A DNA stretch of 49,183 bases from an uncultured Bacteroidales bacterium (GTDB lineage Bacteria; Bacteroidota; Bacteroidia; Bacteroidales; UBA932), in the NCBI GenBank assembly GCA_900320365.1, contig ONSC01000001.1:1-49183 (forward strand), written 5' to 3'. Below the pieces are notes generated by a model. The model was not told the origin of the DNA. It made no database searches and saw only the letters and a list, made by a program, of their open reading frames with translations. Each line of letters starts with the position of its first letter. Position 1 is the first letter of the stretch. The translations under genes were made by a program, and so were the position numbers. Of this stretch, positions 14,833-22,861 are shown in pieces.

Positions 14833-16230
14833 TTATTCTGTTTTAGCTTTAGCTGCCTCCGCGGCTGCCTTGGCGGCCGCCGCGCGGGCTCTCATTATTC
14901 CCATGACTTGGCCTCTGGCCTGACTGATCACATCCAGAAGAGGAATCCCCGCAGGGCAGGAATACAGGCAGCAGCCGCACATTATGCAATCCTGGACAGC
15001 GTTGGCTTCCAGGGCGTCAGTGTCACCGGCCTTGGCGAGGCGGTTGAGAAGGAAGGGCTCAAGACCCATCGGGCAGGCGTCGGCGCATTTGCCGCAACGG
15101 ATACAACTGCTCTCAGGCATCCTCTTGGTCTGCTCACGAGTAAGGAACAGGAGGCCTCCTGTGCCTTTCATTGTCGCGGCATCAAGGTTAGCTATGGACT
15201 TACCCATCATAGGGCCACCGCTGATTACTTTAGCGGCTGCTTTAGGGACACCTCCCAAGAAATCAATAACATAGTTGAGCGGAGTCCCGACCCTGACTAT
15301 CAGGTTGGCCTGCTTGGGGAAGCACTCACCGGTCACAGTGACGGAGTTGTCGATAAGAGGCTTGTTCTTCTGGACAGCCTCGTAGACGGCCAGGGCAGTG
15401 CAGACATTATCGACAACCGCTCCCACGTCAATCGGCAGTCCACCGGACTTGACCTGACGATGCATCACAGCGTCAATGAGCTGTTTCTCACCACCTTCCG
15501 GATATTTCTTCATGAGGGACAGAACCTCGATGCCTGAATATTCGGGACCTTTGGCCTTCAAGGACTCGACCACTTTGGTGATATGGTCTATCGCCTCAGG
15601 CTTGTTATCCTCTATAGCTATAGTGGCTTTGTCAACCCCGAGAGCCTTCTTGATGATAGCGGTTCCGACAACCACTTGCTCTCCTTTCTCGAGCAATGTG
15701 CGGAAGTCGGATGTGAGGTAAGGCTCACACTCGCAACCATTGATTATCAACATCTCGCATTTCTTTCCCGGAGGCGGACTGAGTTTGACGTGTGTCGGGA
15801 AAGTCGCTCCACCCAGACCCACAACACCACCAAGTTTGATCTTTTCGATTATAGCCTTAGGGTCTTCGGGAATATCCGTCACAAGAGTGTCGGTGCGATC
15901 TATATTCTCCATCCACTCATCACCTTCAACTGCGATCTCAACCACCATCTGGTTGTTGCCCGAGAGATCCTTACGCGGTCCAATCGACTTGACGGTTCCT
16001 GAGACGGAAGAATGGATATATGCCGACATGAAAGCACCGGGCTCGGCGATCACCTGACCGACTTTCACCTTATCCCCAACCTCCACGACAGGCTTTGCGG
16101 GAGCGCCGATATGCTGGGAAAGGGCTATATATACTGTCGGAGGAATCGGGAGATACTCCAACTTGCAGTCTCTCGATATCTTGGAGTCGGCGGGATGGAC
16201 ACCGCCTATTGAGAATGTTCTTCTAGCCAT
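14833..16230 (-). CDS. rnfC: RnfC, NADH-binding subunit of the Rnf complex
   Basis: A 465-residue soluble subunit. It starts MARRTFSIGGVHPADSK at ATG 16230, preceded by a good Shine-Dalgarno site (GGAGGAAAGC), unusual in this genome; this start overlaps the end of rnfB by 8 bases. The order is an N-terminal biotin-lipoyl-like fold (VEVGDKVKVGQVIAE), the nucleotide/flavin binding region (VGLGGATFPTHVKL and INGCECEPYLTSD), a SLBB segment, and two [4Fe-4S] motifs CIRCGKCADACP and CIMCGCCLYSCP. It ends in a short Ala/Lys tail (RARAAAAKAAAEAAKAKTE), shorter than in gammaproteobacterial RnfC. It links the cytoplasmic NAD(H) pool to the membrane core. Confidence 0.95.
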   Translation of the reverse strand: MARRTFSIGGVHPADSKISRDCKLEYLPIPPTVYIALSQHIGAPAKPVVEVGDKVKVGQVIAEPGAFMSAYIHSSVSGTVKSIGPRKDLSGNNQMVVEIAVEGDEWMENIDRTDTLVTDIPEDPKAIIEKIKLGGVVGLGGATFPTHVKLSPPPGKKCEMLIINGCECEPYLTSDFRTLLEKGEQVVVGTAIIKKALGVDKATIAIEDNKPEAIDHITKVVESLKAKGPEYSGIEVLSLMKKYPEGGEKQLIDAVMHRQVKSGGLPIDVGAVVDNVCTALAVYEAVQKNKPLIDNSVTVTGECFPKQANLIVRVGTPLNYVIDFLGGVPKAAAKVISGGPMMGKSIANLDAATMKGTGGLLFLTREQTKRMPESSCIRCGKCADACPMGLEPFLLNRLAKAGDTDALEANAVQDCIMCGCCLYSCPAGIPLLDVISQARGQVMGIMRARAAAAKAAAEAAKAKTE

Positions 16231-17203
16231 TGCTTTCCTCCTTTTTAATGTCATTGACATCATGGCCGGCCTGATCGGCCACCTCTTTAGTGGCCTTTGC
16301 GGCTTCAGCGGCAGCGGCGGCAGCCTCCCGTGCCTTCTTTTGACGTTCCTGGACCCTCGCCTTTATGGCATCCTTGTCTATCGGTTTCGGGAAGTTGACC
16401 CCATGAATCGCTCCGGTGGGACACATCGCCTCGCACTCGCGGCAAAGCTTGCACTTCTCAAAGTCGATGTAAGCGACGTTGTTCTCAAGGGTAATGGCAT
16501 CGTGAGTACAAGTCTTCTGGCAAATTCCACAGCCGATGCAAGCGTTAGCGCAAGCCTTCTTGACGGAAGGACCTTTGTCCTTATTGACGCAGGAGACATA
16601 TTCCCTCATTCCGCGGGGCCCCTTCTTACGAAGCTCTATGATCGCCTTGGGGCAAGCCTTCACGCAGGAACCGCAAGCGGTGCACTTCTCCTCATCCACC
16701 ACCGGAAGACCGGTGACAGGATCCATGGAAAGAGCACCGAACTTACATGCTGCCACACAATCGCCACATCCAAGACAGCCGAAAGAGCAGCCCGTATCCC
16801 CCGAATACAAGGAAGCCTTGACTTTGCATGACAGGGACCCGTCATACTCATTGACCTTGGGTCTGGCCTCGCATGTACCGTTGCAGCGGACTACAGCCAC
16901 CATGGGCGCCTTTTCCTTAACCTCGTAGCCGAGAATCTCAGCCACCTTCTTCATCGTCTCATTGCCACCAACAGGACAATAGTGGTTGTCCAGATTGGGC
17001 GCTTTCACCGCTGAATCTGCGAAAGCGTGGCAACCAGCGAAACCGCAGCCACCGCAATTAGCTCCAGGCATGGCCTTTTCAACCAGCTCAATGCGAGGAT
17101 CCTCAACGACCTTGAAGCGCTGCGCGACAAGATAGAGGGTCAACGCGAGCAGCAGGCCGAGACCCGAAATGATCGCGATGGTCCAAATAATTGTTGTTGT
17201 CAT
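16223..17203 (-). CDS. rnfB: RnfB, ferredoxin-interacting subunit of the Rnf complex
   Basis: A 326-residue protein with one N-terminal membrane helix (TTIIWTIAIISGLGLLLALT), then the four-Cys cluster domain ANCGGCGFAGCHAFAD...YCP, and four ferredoxin-type [4Fe-4S] motifs: CLGCGDCVAACKF, CTACGSCVKACPK, CIGCGICQKTCTH and CKLCRECEAMCPT. The number of clusters is higher than in E. coli RsxB and fits anaerobes. RnfB is the entry point for electrons from reduced ferredoxin. The C-terminal 45 residues are an Ala/Lys/Glu-rich helix (REAAAAAAEAAKATKEVA), similar in style to the tail of RnfC. The Shine-Dalgarno site of rnfC lies within its last codons. It begins 15 bases after rseC. Confidence 0.95.
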   Translation of the reverse strand: MTTTIIWTIAIISGLGLLLALTLYLVAQRFKVVEDPRIELVEKAMPGANCGGCGFAGCHAFADSAVKAPNLDNHYCPVGGNETMKKVAEILGYEVKEKAPMVAVVRCNGTCEARPKVNEYDGSLSCKVKASLYSGDTGCSFGCLGCGDCVAACKFGALSMDPVTGLPVVDEEKCTACGSCVKACPKAIIELRKKGPRGMREYVSCVNKDKGPSVKKACANACIGCGICQKTCTHDAITLENNVAYIDFEKCKLCRECEAMCPTGAIHGVNFPKPIDKDAIKARVQERQKKAREAAAAAAEAAKATKEVADQAGHDVNDIKKEESNG

Positions 17204-17218
17204 AAATATTTATGTGAT

Positions 17219-17635
17219 TTATCTTCTCCTGATATAAAACTCGTATCCCTCGGCGAGGCGATCCCGACAAAGGAACAAAATAAAATAGTACACAGCGACA
17301 CCAAGGATGGACAATCCACCGGTGGCAAGCTCGCCGAGTCCAATCTTAGGCAAAGATAATATTAAAATCAGTAATATCAGCGCAGGAATCACATAAGAAA
17401 AGAGAACAGCCTTCAAGCCGGCCTTTTTGGCGAGGCAAACTTCCACTTCCTGGCCGATTTCATAATCGCATCCTCCCCAAACGGGTACATCAACTATCTT
17501 CTTCTTTGTCTCGGAGATTCCGCATAGCCCGGCGGCATGACATGAGGCACAGGCAGACTCGGAGATTATCTCCACGCTGACGGACCTTTTGTCCGCAGCC
17601 ACAATCTTACCTTTATGGGAAACAGCGTCAGCCAT
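17219..17635 (-). CDS. RseC/MucC family membrane protein
   Basis: A 138-residue protein with the N-terminal cysteine motif of the SoxR-reducing/RseC family, ACASCHAAGLCG (residues about 28-39), a short soluble beta segment, and two membrane helices (AVLFSYVIPALILLILILSL and GGLSILGVAVYYFILFLCR). RseC-type genes sit next to rnf in many Bacteroidota and in Proteobacteria, where the Rsx/Rnf system helps reduce SoxR; its exact job in Bacteroidota is not established. Its ATG overlaps the stop of the DUF3108 gene by one base (TAATG), so translation is coupled. The next gene, rnfB, starts 15 bases downstream. Confidence 0.88.
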   Translation of the reverse strand: MADAVSHKGKIVAADKRSVSVEIISESACASCHAAGLCGISETKKKIVDVPVWGGCDYEIGQEVEVCLAKKAGLKAVLFSYVIPALILLILILSLPKIGLGELATGGLSILGVAVYYFILFLCRDRLAEGYEFYIRRR

Positions 17636-18474
17636 TACTGGACCACGCTTGAGAACTCATGTTTCAGCCCGTCAGCGCTGTAAAGACGGCCGCGGACCTG
17701 GCCTATCTTCAGAGGGGCCACGAAATAGATAGGAATCCTGTTGCCATCATCAGTGAACCAGGCGTAAAGGCTGCTTTCACCGTCGAAGGCCTCGCCTTTC
17801 GGCATCTCGAAGCCGAATTTATGGCACCTGATAGTTCCTTTCCCTGGAATCTTCTTATTCTCGACTCCGAAATAGCGGAAATAAATATTCCGGATATGAT
17901 GGTCGATGGCGTAAGTCATGGGATACCTCCCACCGGCGCTCAGTTTCTTGATATCCATATTACGGATGAGGAATAACATCGTGGCGATGTCATAGGTGCA
18001 CTCATCCATGGGCAACTCGACAGTGAACTCACCTTTGCGGGAATTATTGATCTGGGCGTTGATATGGTCGGAGGCGTAGGTATAGAGATTCGTGCACCAA
18101 TAACCTCCCTCACGGCAATCCCTGATGAACTTCACTGGTTTGAAGCCATCCGTCGTGAACCAGCAATCGAAATCCTCCTTAAGTTTGAAGACAGACTCAT
18201 ATATCTTCTGGGTCTTGCCCTTAAGGGATCCATGGTAGCAATTCTGGCCATTGAGGACAGTCTCATCTAACCTCAATGTGGCCTGGGCGACATCAGCGTT
18301 GATCAAGCCAAACTTATAGTGGATTGTGAAAACAAGTTTCTCACCACCTTTGAACGCGAGTTGATCCTTGTTCAGATTGACAGGAAGGCACTTCTTATTA
18401 TCGGCGGCGCCAAGTGTGACGCAGGCGACCAGGAGAGCCGCCACAGCCATGATTGAAAGTCTCGTGAGTCTCAT
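17635..18474 (-). CDS. DUF3108 secreted protein
   Basis: A 279-residue protein with a signal peptide (MRLTRLSIMAVAALLVACVT, cut near GAADNK). The mature part matches the DUF3108 pattern: FKGGEKLVFTIHYKFGLINA near the N-terminus, then GSLKGKTQKIYESVFKLKED, WFTTDGFKPVKFIRDCREG, and at the C-terminus FTDDGNRIPIYFVAPLKIG. DUF3108 proteins are predicted beta-clam envelope proteins with no defined biochemical role. Both ends overlap neighbouring genes by one base (dnaB stop and rseC start), so it is part of a tightly coupled run. A role in envelope maintenance is inference from secretion and family. Confidence 0.85.
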   Translation of the reverse strand: MRLTRLSIMAVAALLVACVTLGAADNKKCLPVNLNKDQLAFKGGEKLVFTIHYKFGLINADVAQATLRLDETVLNGQNCYHGSLKGKTQKIYESVFKLKEDFDCWFTTDGFKPVKFIRDCREGGYWCTNLYTYASDHINAQINNSRKGEFTVELPMDECTYDIATMLFLIRNMDIKKLSAGGRYPMTYAIDHHIRNIYFRYFGVENKKIPGKGTIRCHKFGFEMPKGEAFDGESSLYAWFTDDGNRIPIYFVAPLKIGQVRGRLYSADGLKHEFSSVVQ

Positions 18475-19949
18475 CAGAAATCAGGGTTTTGATCGAACTC
18501 ACTGTTCATTGCAGATTCCGTGCCCATTGACTCAGCCTGAGCTGTGAGGGAGTCCCCAGGCTCCACAAAACGCACCTGTTCGGACTTGAACAACATGTCT
18601 ATGTCGCACACCTCGCCATTACGATGCTTGGCTATGATGATCTGGGTGGTTTCCTTCCCGTCCGGGGTCTCACCCAAGCCCACATAGTCCGGGCGGTGGA
18701 TGAATATGACCATATCGGCATCCTGCTCGATTGATCCCGACTCACGAAGGTCGGAAAGTTGGGGCTTTCCTGTGCCACCTGTCCTCTGGACAGCGTTTCT
18801 GGAGAGCTGGGACAGGGCGATTATCGGGACATTCAACTCTTTTGCCGTTGCCTTGAGAGTCCTGGATATGGCCGCGACTTCCTGCTCACGAAGCCCACGG
18901 AGCTCCACAGGCCCCTGCCTGAGCTGCAGGTAGTCCACGATCACCAGACGCACGTCCTTCGACTTAACAAGCCTCTTGACCTTGGTCCTGAACTCCATCA
19001 GGGGAATACTTGGTGTGTCGTCAATATACAGCGGTGCCTTCGACAAAGCGGCCAACCTGGTCTCAAGCTGCTGCCAATCCCAAGGATCCAGTTTAGCTCC
19101 ACCTTTCAGTTTATCAGCCGGCAGGCCTGACTCTGTGGTCATGAGCCTCATCACGAGCTGGAGAGCAGACATCTCAAGGGAGAATACAGCCACCGGCATG
19201 TTGTGATCGACCGCGGCATTCCTGGCGAGGTTAAGGGCGAAGGCCGTCTTTCCTACAGAAGGCCTAGCGGCCAAGATGATAAGGTCTGATTTCTGCCACC
19301 CGCGAGTAACCCTGTCCAAAGACGGGAAACCTGAAGGGACCCCGCTCAAACCACTGATGTTCTGGTTCTTCTCGATCTCACGCATAGCGTCGTTTATGAT
19401 CGAGCCGACTTCCTGGACATCTTTTTTCAGGTTATTCTGGATAGCGTTATAGACCTTGGTCTGAGCTTCATCAATCAGTTGGTCAACCTTGACAGAATCG
19501 TCATAGGAGTCTCTCAATATCTCATAAGAGGCAGTGATAAGATCTCTCTGGATGCTTTTCTGCTTGAGTATCTTCACATAATACTCGATATGCGCTGCGG
19601 CACCCACTTTCTCAGAGAGGCCAGCCAACACCACGGGGCCACCGACGGCCTCGAGATTGCCCTTCTCACGCAGTTTGGCACTTACGGTCACGATATCCAC
19701 CGAGGTATGCTCGTTCACGAGCTCGGACATGGCCTCGTATATCATCCTGTGACGGGGGGCGTAGAAGCATGAGGGAGAGAGCTCCTCAAGCGCCATATCG
19801 ACGGACGAGGGCTCAATCAGCATAGCTCCGAGGACAGCCTCTTCGACTTCAAGGGCTTGAGGCGGTTTGTTCCCCATCTCAAGCCCTATAGTGTCCAGGT
19901 TGACTGCCTGGGCCTTTCTCCTTGATGGTTTTCCAGGCTGGTCAGGCAT
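18474..19949 (-). CDS. dnaB: replicative DNA helicase DnaB
   Basis: A 491-residue RecA-fold helicase. The N-terminal primase-interacting domain starts at PPQALEVEEAVLGAMLIEPS; the linker follows near residue 170. The helicase core carries Walker A LAARPSVGKTAFALNLARN near residue 231, the Walker B strand VRLVIVDYLQL, the Gln/Ser-Arg motif LSQLSRNAVQRT and the Arg finger region IIAKHRNGEVCD. No intein interrupts the P-loop. The length is normal. It loads at the origin and unwinds DNA at the fork. It is placed between a zinc-ribbon protein gene (10 bases upstream) and a DUF3108 gene (one-base overlap), in a mixed operon with envelope and electron-transport genes. Confidence 0.97.
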   Translation of the reverse strand: MPDQPGKPSRRKAQAVNLDTIGLEMGNKPPQALEVEEAVLGAMLIEPSSVDMALEELSPSCFYAPRHRMIYEAMSELVNEHTSVDIVTVSAKLREKGNLEAVGGPVVLAGLSEKVGAAAHIEYYVKILKQKSIQRDLITASYEILRDSYDDSVKVDQLIDEAQTKVYNAIQNNLKKDVQEVGSIINDAMREIEKNQNISGLSGVPSGFPSLDRVTRGWQKSDLIILAARPSVGKTAFALNLARNAAVDHNMPVAVFSLEMSALQLVMRLMTTESGLPADKLKGGAKLDPWDWQQLETRLAALSKAPLYIDDTPSIPLMEFRTKVKRLVKSKDVRLVIVDYLQLRQGPVELRGLREQEVAAISRTLKATAKELNVPIIALSQLSRNAVQRTGGTGKPQLSDLRESGSIEQDADMVIFIHRPDYVGLGETPDGKETTQIIIAKHRNGEVCDIDMLFKSEQVRFVEPGDSLTAQAESMGTESAMNSEFDQNPDF

Positions 19950-19959
19950 ATCTTAAATT

Positions 19960-20772
19960 CTATTCGAAATCCGGATTGACGATAATCCTGCCGCAATGCT
20001 CACAGATGATCAGCTTCTTGTTCGAGGCTATCTCGACGAGACGCTGGGGAGTGATGGTGTTGAAGCAACCTCCGCAGGAGTCACCATTGTACACAGATAC
20101 AACGGCGAGATGGTTGTGGACGCTGGCGCGGATACGGTCGTAGGCGCTCATTGTCCTGGGATCTATCTTGGCGGCGCACTCATCCCTCTTGGCTTTAAGG
20201 GCCTCCTCCTCTTTCGATGTGGACTCCACGATCGTGGCGAGCTCTTCTTTCTTGGCCTTGAGATCCTCGCTTCTCACGGAAATATAGTCCTTGAGACTCT
20301 CCTGCTCCTCCTTCCTCTCCATGATGGCAGCCCTGGTGTCGTTAATGGTCTTCTGGGCAATCTGACGCAGAAGTCCCTGATTCTCAATCTCTTTATTGAT
20401 AGAATCATATTCACGGCTATTGGAGATGTCATCGAGCTGCTTCTGATATTTCTCGATCTGGAGATCGCAGTCGACAATATTCTGCTTGTTCTCGGCGATA
20501 GTCTGGTTGTAGGCGTCGATCACCGCGGCACCCTGCGCAAGGCGGGCCTTAAGGTCAGCCACCTCACCTTCAAGAGCCTCGACCTCAGAAGGAAGCTCAC
20601 CACGAAGCTGGACGATCTTGTCGATCGCGGAGTCAGCCTCTTGAAGCGCATAGAGCGTCTTGAGTTTCTCCTCGACGCTGATCTCGGAGTCGGCGAAATT
20701 CTTCTGCAGGGAAACAAAGGTCTCCCTCTGGTCTATAGGTGTCTCGACTTTCTTGATTTTCTTGGTTGCCAT
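19960..20772 (-). CDS. coiled-coil protein with C4 zinc ribbon
   Basis: A 270-residue protein. Residues about 35-200 form a long coiled coil with heptad-like charged runs (LPSEVEALEGEVADLKARLA, ENKQNIVDCDLQIEKYQKQL, SVRSEDLKAKKEELATIVES). The C-terminus carries a zinc ribbon with two CxxC knuckles, SCGGC and CEHCG, around FNTITPQRLVEI. This is the zf-RING_7/CT398-like family, conserved and usually annotated only as a C4-type zinc ribbon protein; it is suspected to act in nucleic acid or secretion functions but this is not established. In many Bacteroidota it follows the Nif3-like gene, as here (18-base gap), and precedes other housekeeping genes. Confidence 0.9.
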   Translation of the reverse strand: MATKKIKKVETPIDQRETFVSLQKNFADSEISVEEKLKTLYALQEADSAIDKIVQLRGELPSEVEALEGEVADLKARLAQGAAVIDAYNQTIAENKQNIVDCDLQIEKYQKQLDDISNSREYDSINKEIENQGLLRQIAQKTINDTRAAIMERKEEQESLKDYISVRSEDLKAKKEELATIVESTSKEEEALKAKRDECAAKIDPRTMSAYDRIRASVHNHLAVVSVYNGDSCGGCFNTITPQRLVEIASNKKLIICEHCGRIIVNPDFE

Positions 20773-20790
20773 AGTAGCTTTGAAATCTGA

Positions 20791-21570
20791 CTAATAATAA
20801 AAAACCGGATTGCTCGCCCCTAGCTTCTCGCTGGTACGGACTGCAAAGGTAGGAAATTTTTTCCTTAACAGAGAAAATAAAACATGGCAAATTTCCACTT
20901 CCCCTTCGAAATGGCCTATATCAATGACCATAAATCCTTTAGGAGTGAAGAAATGGTGGTAGGATATGTCTCCGCAGAGATAGGCTTGAGCGCCAGCTTC
21001 CATCGCTTTCCCTATCAGCGATGATCCTGAGCCACCACACATCGCCACCCTGCACACTGGGACATCTATCGGACGGGAGCAGCGAGCCACTGACACACCC
21101 AGGCGGTTTTTCACGTATTCTATAAAAGTCTCCGCCCCCATCGGCTCAGAGAGGTCTCCGACAGCGCCCAGGCCTACACCTTCAGATTCCTCGTCCAAAA
21201 CGGTGATATTCTTAAGGCCAAGACGTCTCGCCATCGCGCCGCTGACGCCTTCCAAAACCTTATCCGCAGTCGTGTGGGCCGCATATATGGCAATTCCCGA
21301 GGATACAGCCTTAATCACCGCCGATCCCGTGGGATCGTCCGGCGAGATCCTCTTCAATCCTCCGAATATCAAGGGGTGATGAGTGACAATCATATCCATG
21401 CCGGCGGCGATAGCCTCGTCAACCAGCTCGGGAGTGCAATCAAAACCGATCAAGAGTCCATGGACCTCCTGCTCCGGAGACCCGACCAGCAGTCCGCTAT
21501 TATCCCAGCTCTCCTGGATTGAAAGAGGTGCGAAATCCTCTATGGCCGAGGTTATATCCTTGACCCTCAT
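20791..21570 (-). CDS. Nif3-like dinuclear metal centre protein
   Basis: A 259-residue protein of the Nif3/YbgI (GTP cyclohydrolase I type 2) family. Marks are WDNSGLLVG near residue 24, GFDCTPELVDEA, the metal motif IVTHHPLIFGGLKRI (two His ligands), IYAAHTTAD, and at the C-terminus CGDISYHHFFTPKGFMVIDI and GHFEGE with further ligands. The family forms hexameric rings with two metals per subunit; its substrate is debated. The ATG overlaps the stop of the merR gene by four bases (ATGA), and the zinc-ribbon gene follows. This pair is a common gene neighbourhood in Bacteroidota. Confidence 0.92.
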   Translation of the reverse strand: MRVKDITSAIEDFAPLSIQESWDNSGLLVGSPEQEVHGLLIGFDCTPELVDEAIAAGMDMIVTHHPLIFGGLKRISPDDPTGSAVIKAVSSGIAIYAAHTTADKVLEGVSGAMARRLGLKNITVLDEESEGVGLGAVGDLSEPMGAETFIEYVKNRLGVSVARCSRPIDVPVCRVAMCGGSGSSLIGKAMEAGAQAYLCGDISYHHFFTPKGFMVIDIGHFEGEVEICHVLFSLLRKKFPTFAVRTSEKLGASNPVFYY

Positions 21571-21884
21571 AACGACTTCTTGACCGCTACCAACTGACTC
21601 CGGATCTCCTTCAAGCTATCCAGAACCTTGACCCTTCCCTCAACCTTCTTCCTCTCCGCCGCCAGTTTCTTGGACGCACCCTCGAGCGTGAGGCCTTGTT
21701 CCTTGACGAGAAGATGTATCTGCTTAAGGCATTCCAGATCCTCGGCGGTGTAAAGCCGGTTGCCTTTGGCGTTCCTCTTAGGCTTTATGTATTTCGGAAA
21801 TGAATTGGACCAGAACCTAACCAGGGATGTGCTCTCCCCCAGAAGATCCGAGACCTCTCCGATAGTGTAGTATAATTTCTCCAT
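21567..21884 (-). CDS. MerR family transcriptional regulator
   Basis: A 105-residue protein with an N-terminal MerR winged helix: LYYTIGEVSDLLGESTSLVR (helix-turn-helix), FWSNSFPKYIKPKRNAKGNR (wing) and LYTAEDLECLKQIHLLVKEQ. A dimerisation helix follows (KLAAERKKVEGRVKVLDSLK). It has no C-terminal effector domain and no Cys for metal sensing, so it belongs to the short MerR type common in Bacteroidota that is of unknown signal. Its stop overlaps the nif3-like start by four bases, and it lies 11 bases after the second M23 peptidase gene, so it is embedded in the operon it may or may not control. Confidence 0.9.
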   Translation of the reverse strand: MEKLYYTIGEVSDLLGESTSLVRFWSNSFPKYIKPKRNAKGNRLYTAEDLECLKQIHLLVKEQGLTLEGASKKLAAERKKVEGRVKVLDSLKEIRSQLVAVKKSL

Positions 21885-21895
21885 ATCTGTTATTA

Positions 21896-22855
21896 TTAGT
21901 CCATTGACTGACCGGTATTGGATGACATGAACAGCATCCCGATATAATCCTCGGGTGTGACTGAGGCGAACATGAAGTTAAGTGGATCAAGACGAGTGGA
22001 GTCTTTCATGACCTCATAGTGGAGATGCGGAGCGAAAGAATTGCCTGACATTCCCACCTGACCTATCTGCTTACCTCTGGACACCTTCTGCCCTTTGCTC
22101 ACCCTGGTGTTCTCCAGATGCGCGTATCTGGTGACATAACCATTGCCGTGATTGATAGCGACGACATTGCCCAATCCTTTGGAAGAGCGATCAACATATC
22201 TCACGACTCCGTCCGCCGAAGCATAAACGGGCTCGCCCTGCTGCGAGATCAAATCCAATCCCCAATGATCCGACGGTACCTTATAAAAAGGATTGATTCT
22301 TTTTCCGACAGTAGCGCCCGTCCTGGCGTACGAAAAATCTCTCAAGGGATTTGATAGAGGTGGAAGCGACTTAACTCCACCACTGTCAAGAACGGCCATC
22401 ACCCTCAAGAAATTAGACTCTATACGAGTGGAAGCCTTCTCCATCAACTCCAGTTTTTTCCCGACATATTCTATGATGTCCTTGTCTTCCACTGAGTCGA
22501 TGGCGGAAAGGAGCCCTCCGGTATACATTCCTCCGAGTTCTGGAGAATCAGAGTTGAACAGCTGGCGATAAATCTCGCTATCCTTTTCTTTCAAGCCGTC
22601 CAACACATCCCCGATAAGATTCTCTTTCTGAACCATCTCCCCATATGTCCGCTCGTACATCTGGATCTCACGCTTGAGTTTCCTCTCGGAATCCGTGTTC
22701 ACGACAAGGGAAAACACGACGTAATAGACCACGGCTAAAGAGGCTGTGACAAGGAAGTACTTCACTCCTTTCCAGAATACAGACCAAACCGAACGAGTCA
22801 CCTCTCGGAACTCCATCCGGGTCTTGTCAAACACGTATCTCTCTTTGCGTGCCAT
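21896..22855 (-). CDS. M23 family metallopeptidase (second of a tandem pair)
   Basis: A 319-residue membrane-anchored peptidase. A cytoplasmic N-terminus (MARKERYVFDKTRMEFREVT) is followed by one membrane helix (FLVTASLAVVYYVVFSLVV, about 34-52), a coiled-coil segment (KLKREIQMYERTYGEMVQKE), and a LytM domain with zinc ligands HWGLDL (H-x3-D) and HLHYEV (HxH). Both halves of the zinc site are intact, so it should cut peptidoglycan cross-bridges in the periplasm. It is a paralogue of the gene directly upstream (7-base gap), with the same topology. The pair starts the long minus-strand run ending with rnf. Confidence 0.92.
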   Translation of the reverse strand: MARKERYVFDKTRMEFREVTRSVWSVFWKGVKYFLVTASLAVVYYVVFSLVVNTDSERKLKREIQMYERTYGEMVQKENLIGDVLDGLKEKDSEIYRQLFNSDSPELGGMYTGGLLSAIDSVEDKDIIEYVGKKLELMEKASTRIESNFLRVMAVLDSGGVKSLPPLSNPLRDFSYARTGATVGKRINPFYKVPSDHWGLDLISQQGEPVYASADGVVRYVDRSSKGLGNVVAINHGNGYVTRYAHLENTRVSKGQKVSRGKQIGQVGMSGNSFAPHLHYEVMKDSTRLDPLNFMFASVTPEDYIGMLFMSSNTGQSMD

Positions 22856-22861
22856 AGAAGC

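Noticed and set aside
16163..16831. Plus-strand ORF of 222 codons
   Set aside because: Antisense to the ferredoxin part of rnfB; the Cys motifs in the minus frame are decisive.
19996..20790. Plus-strand ORF of 264 codons, Leu/Val/Gly-rich
   Set aside because: Antisense to the coiled-coil zinc-ribbon gene; repeated Leu and Asp arise from Lys/Glu-rich codons read backwards.
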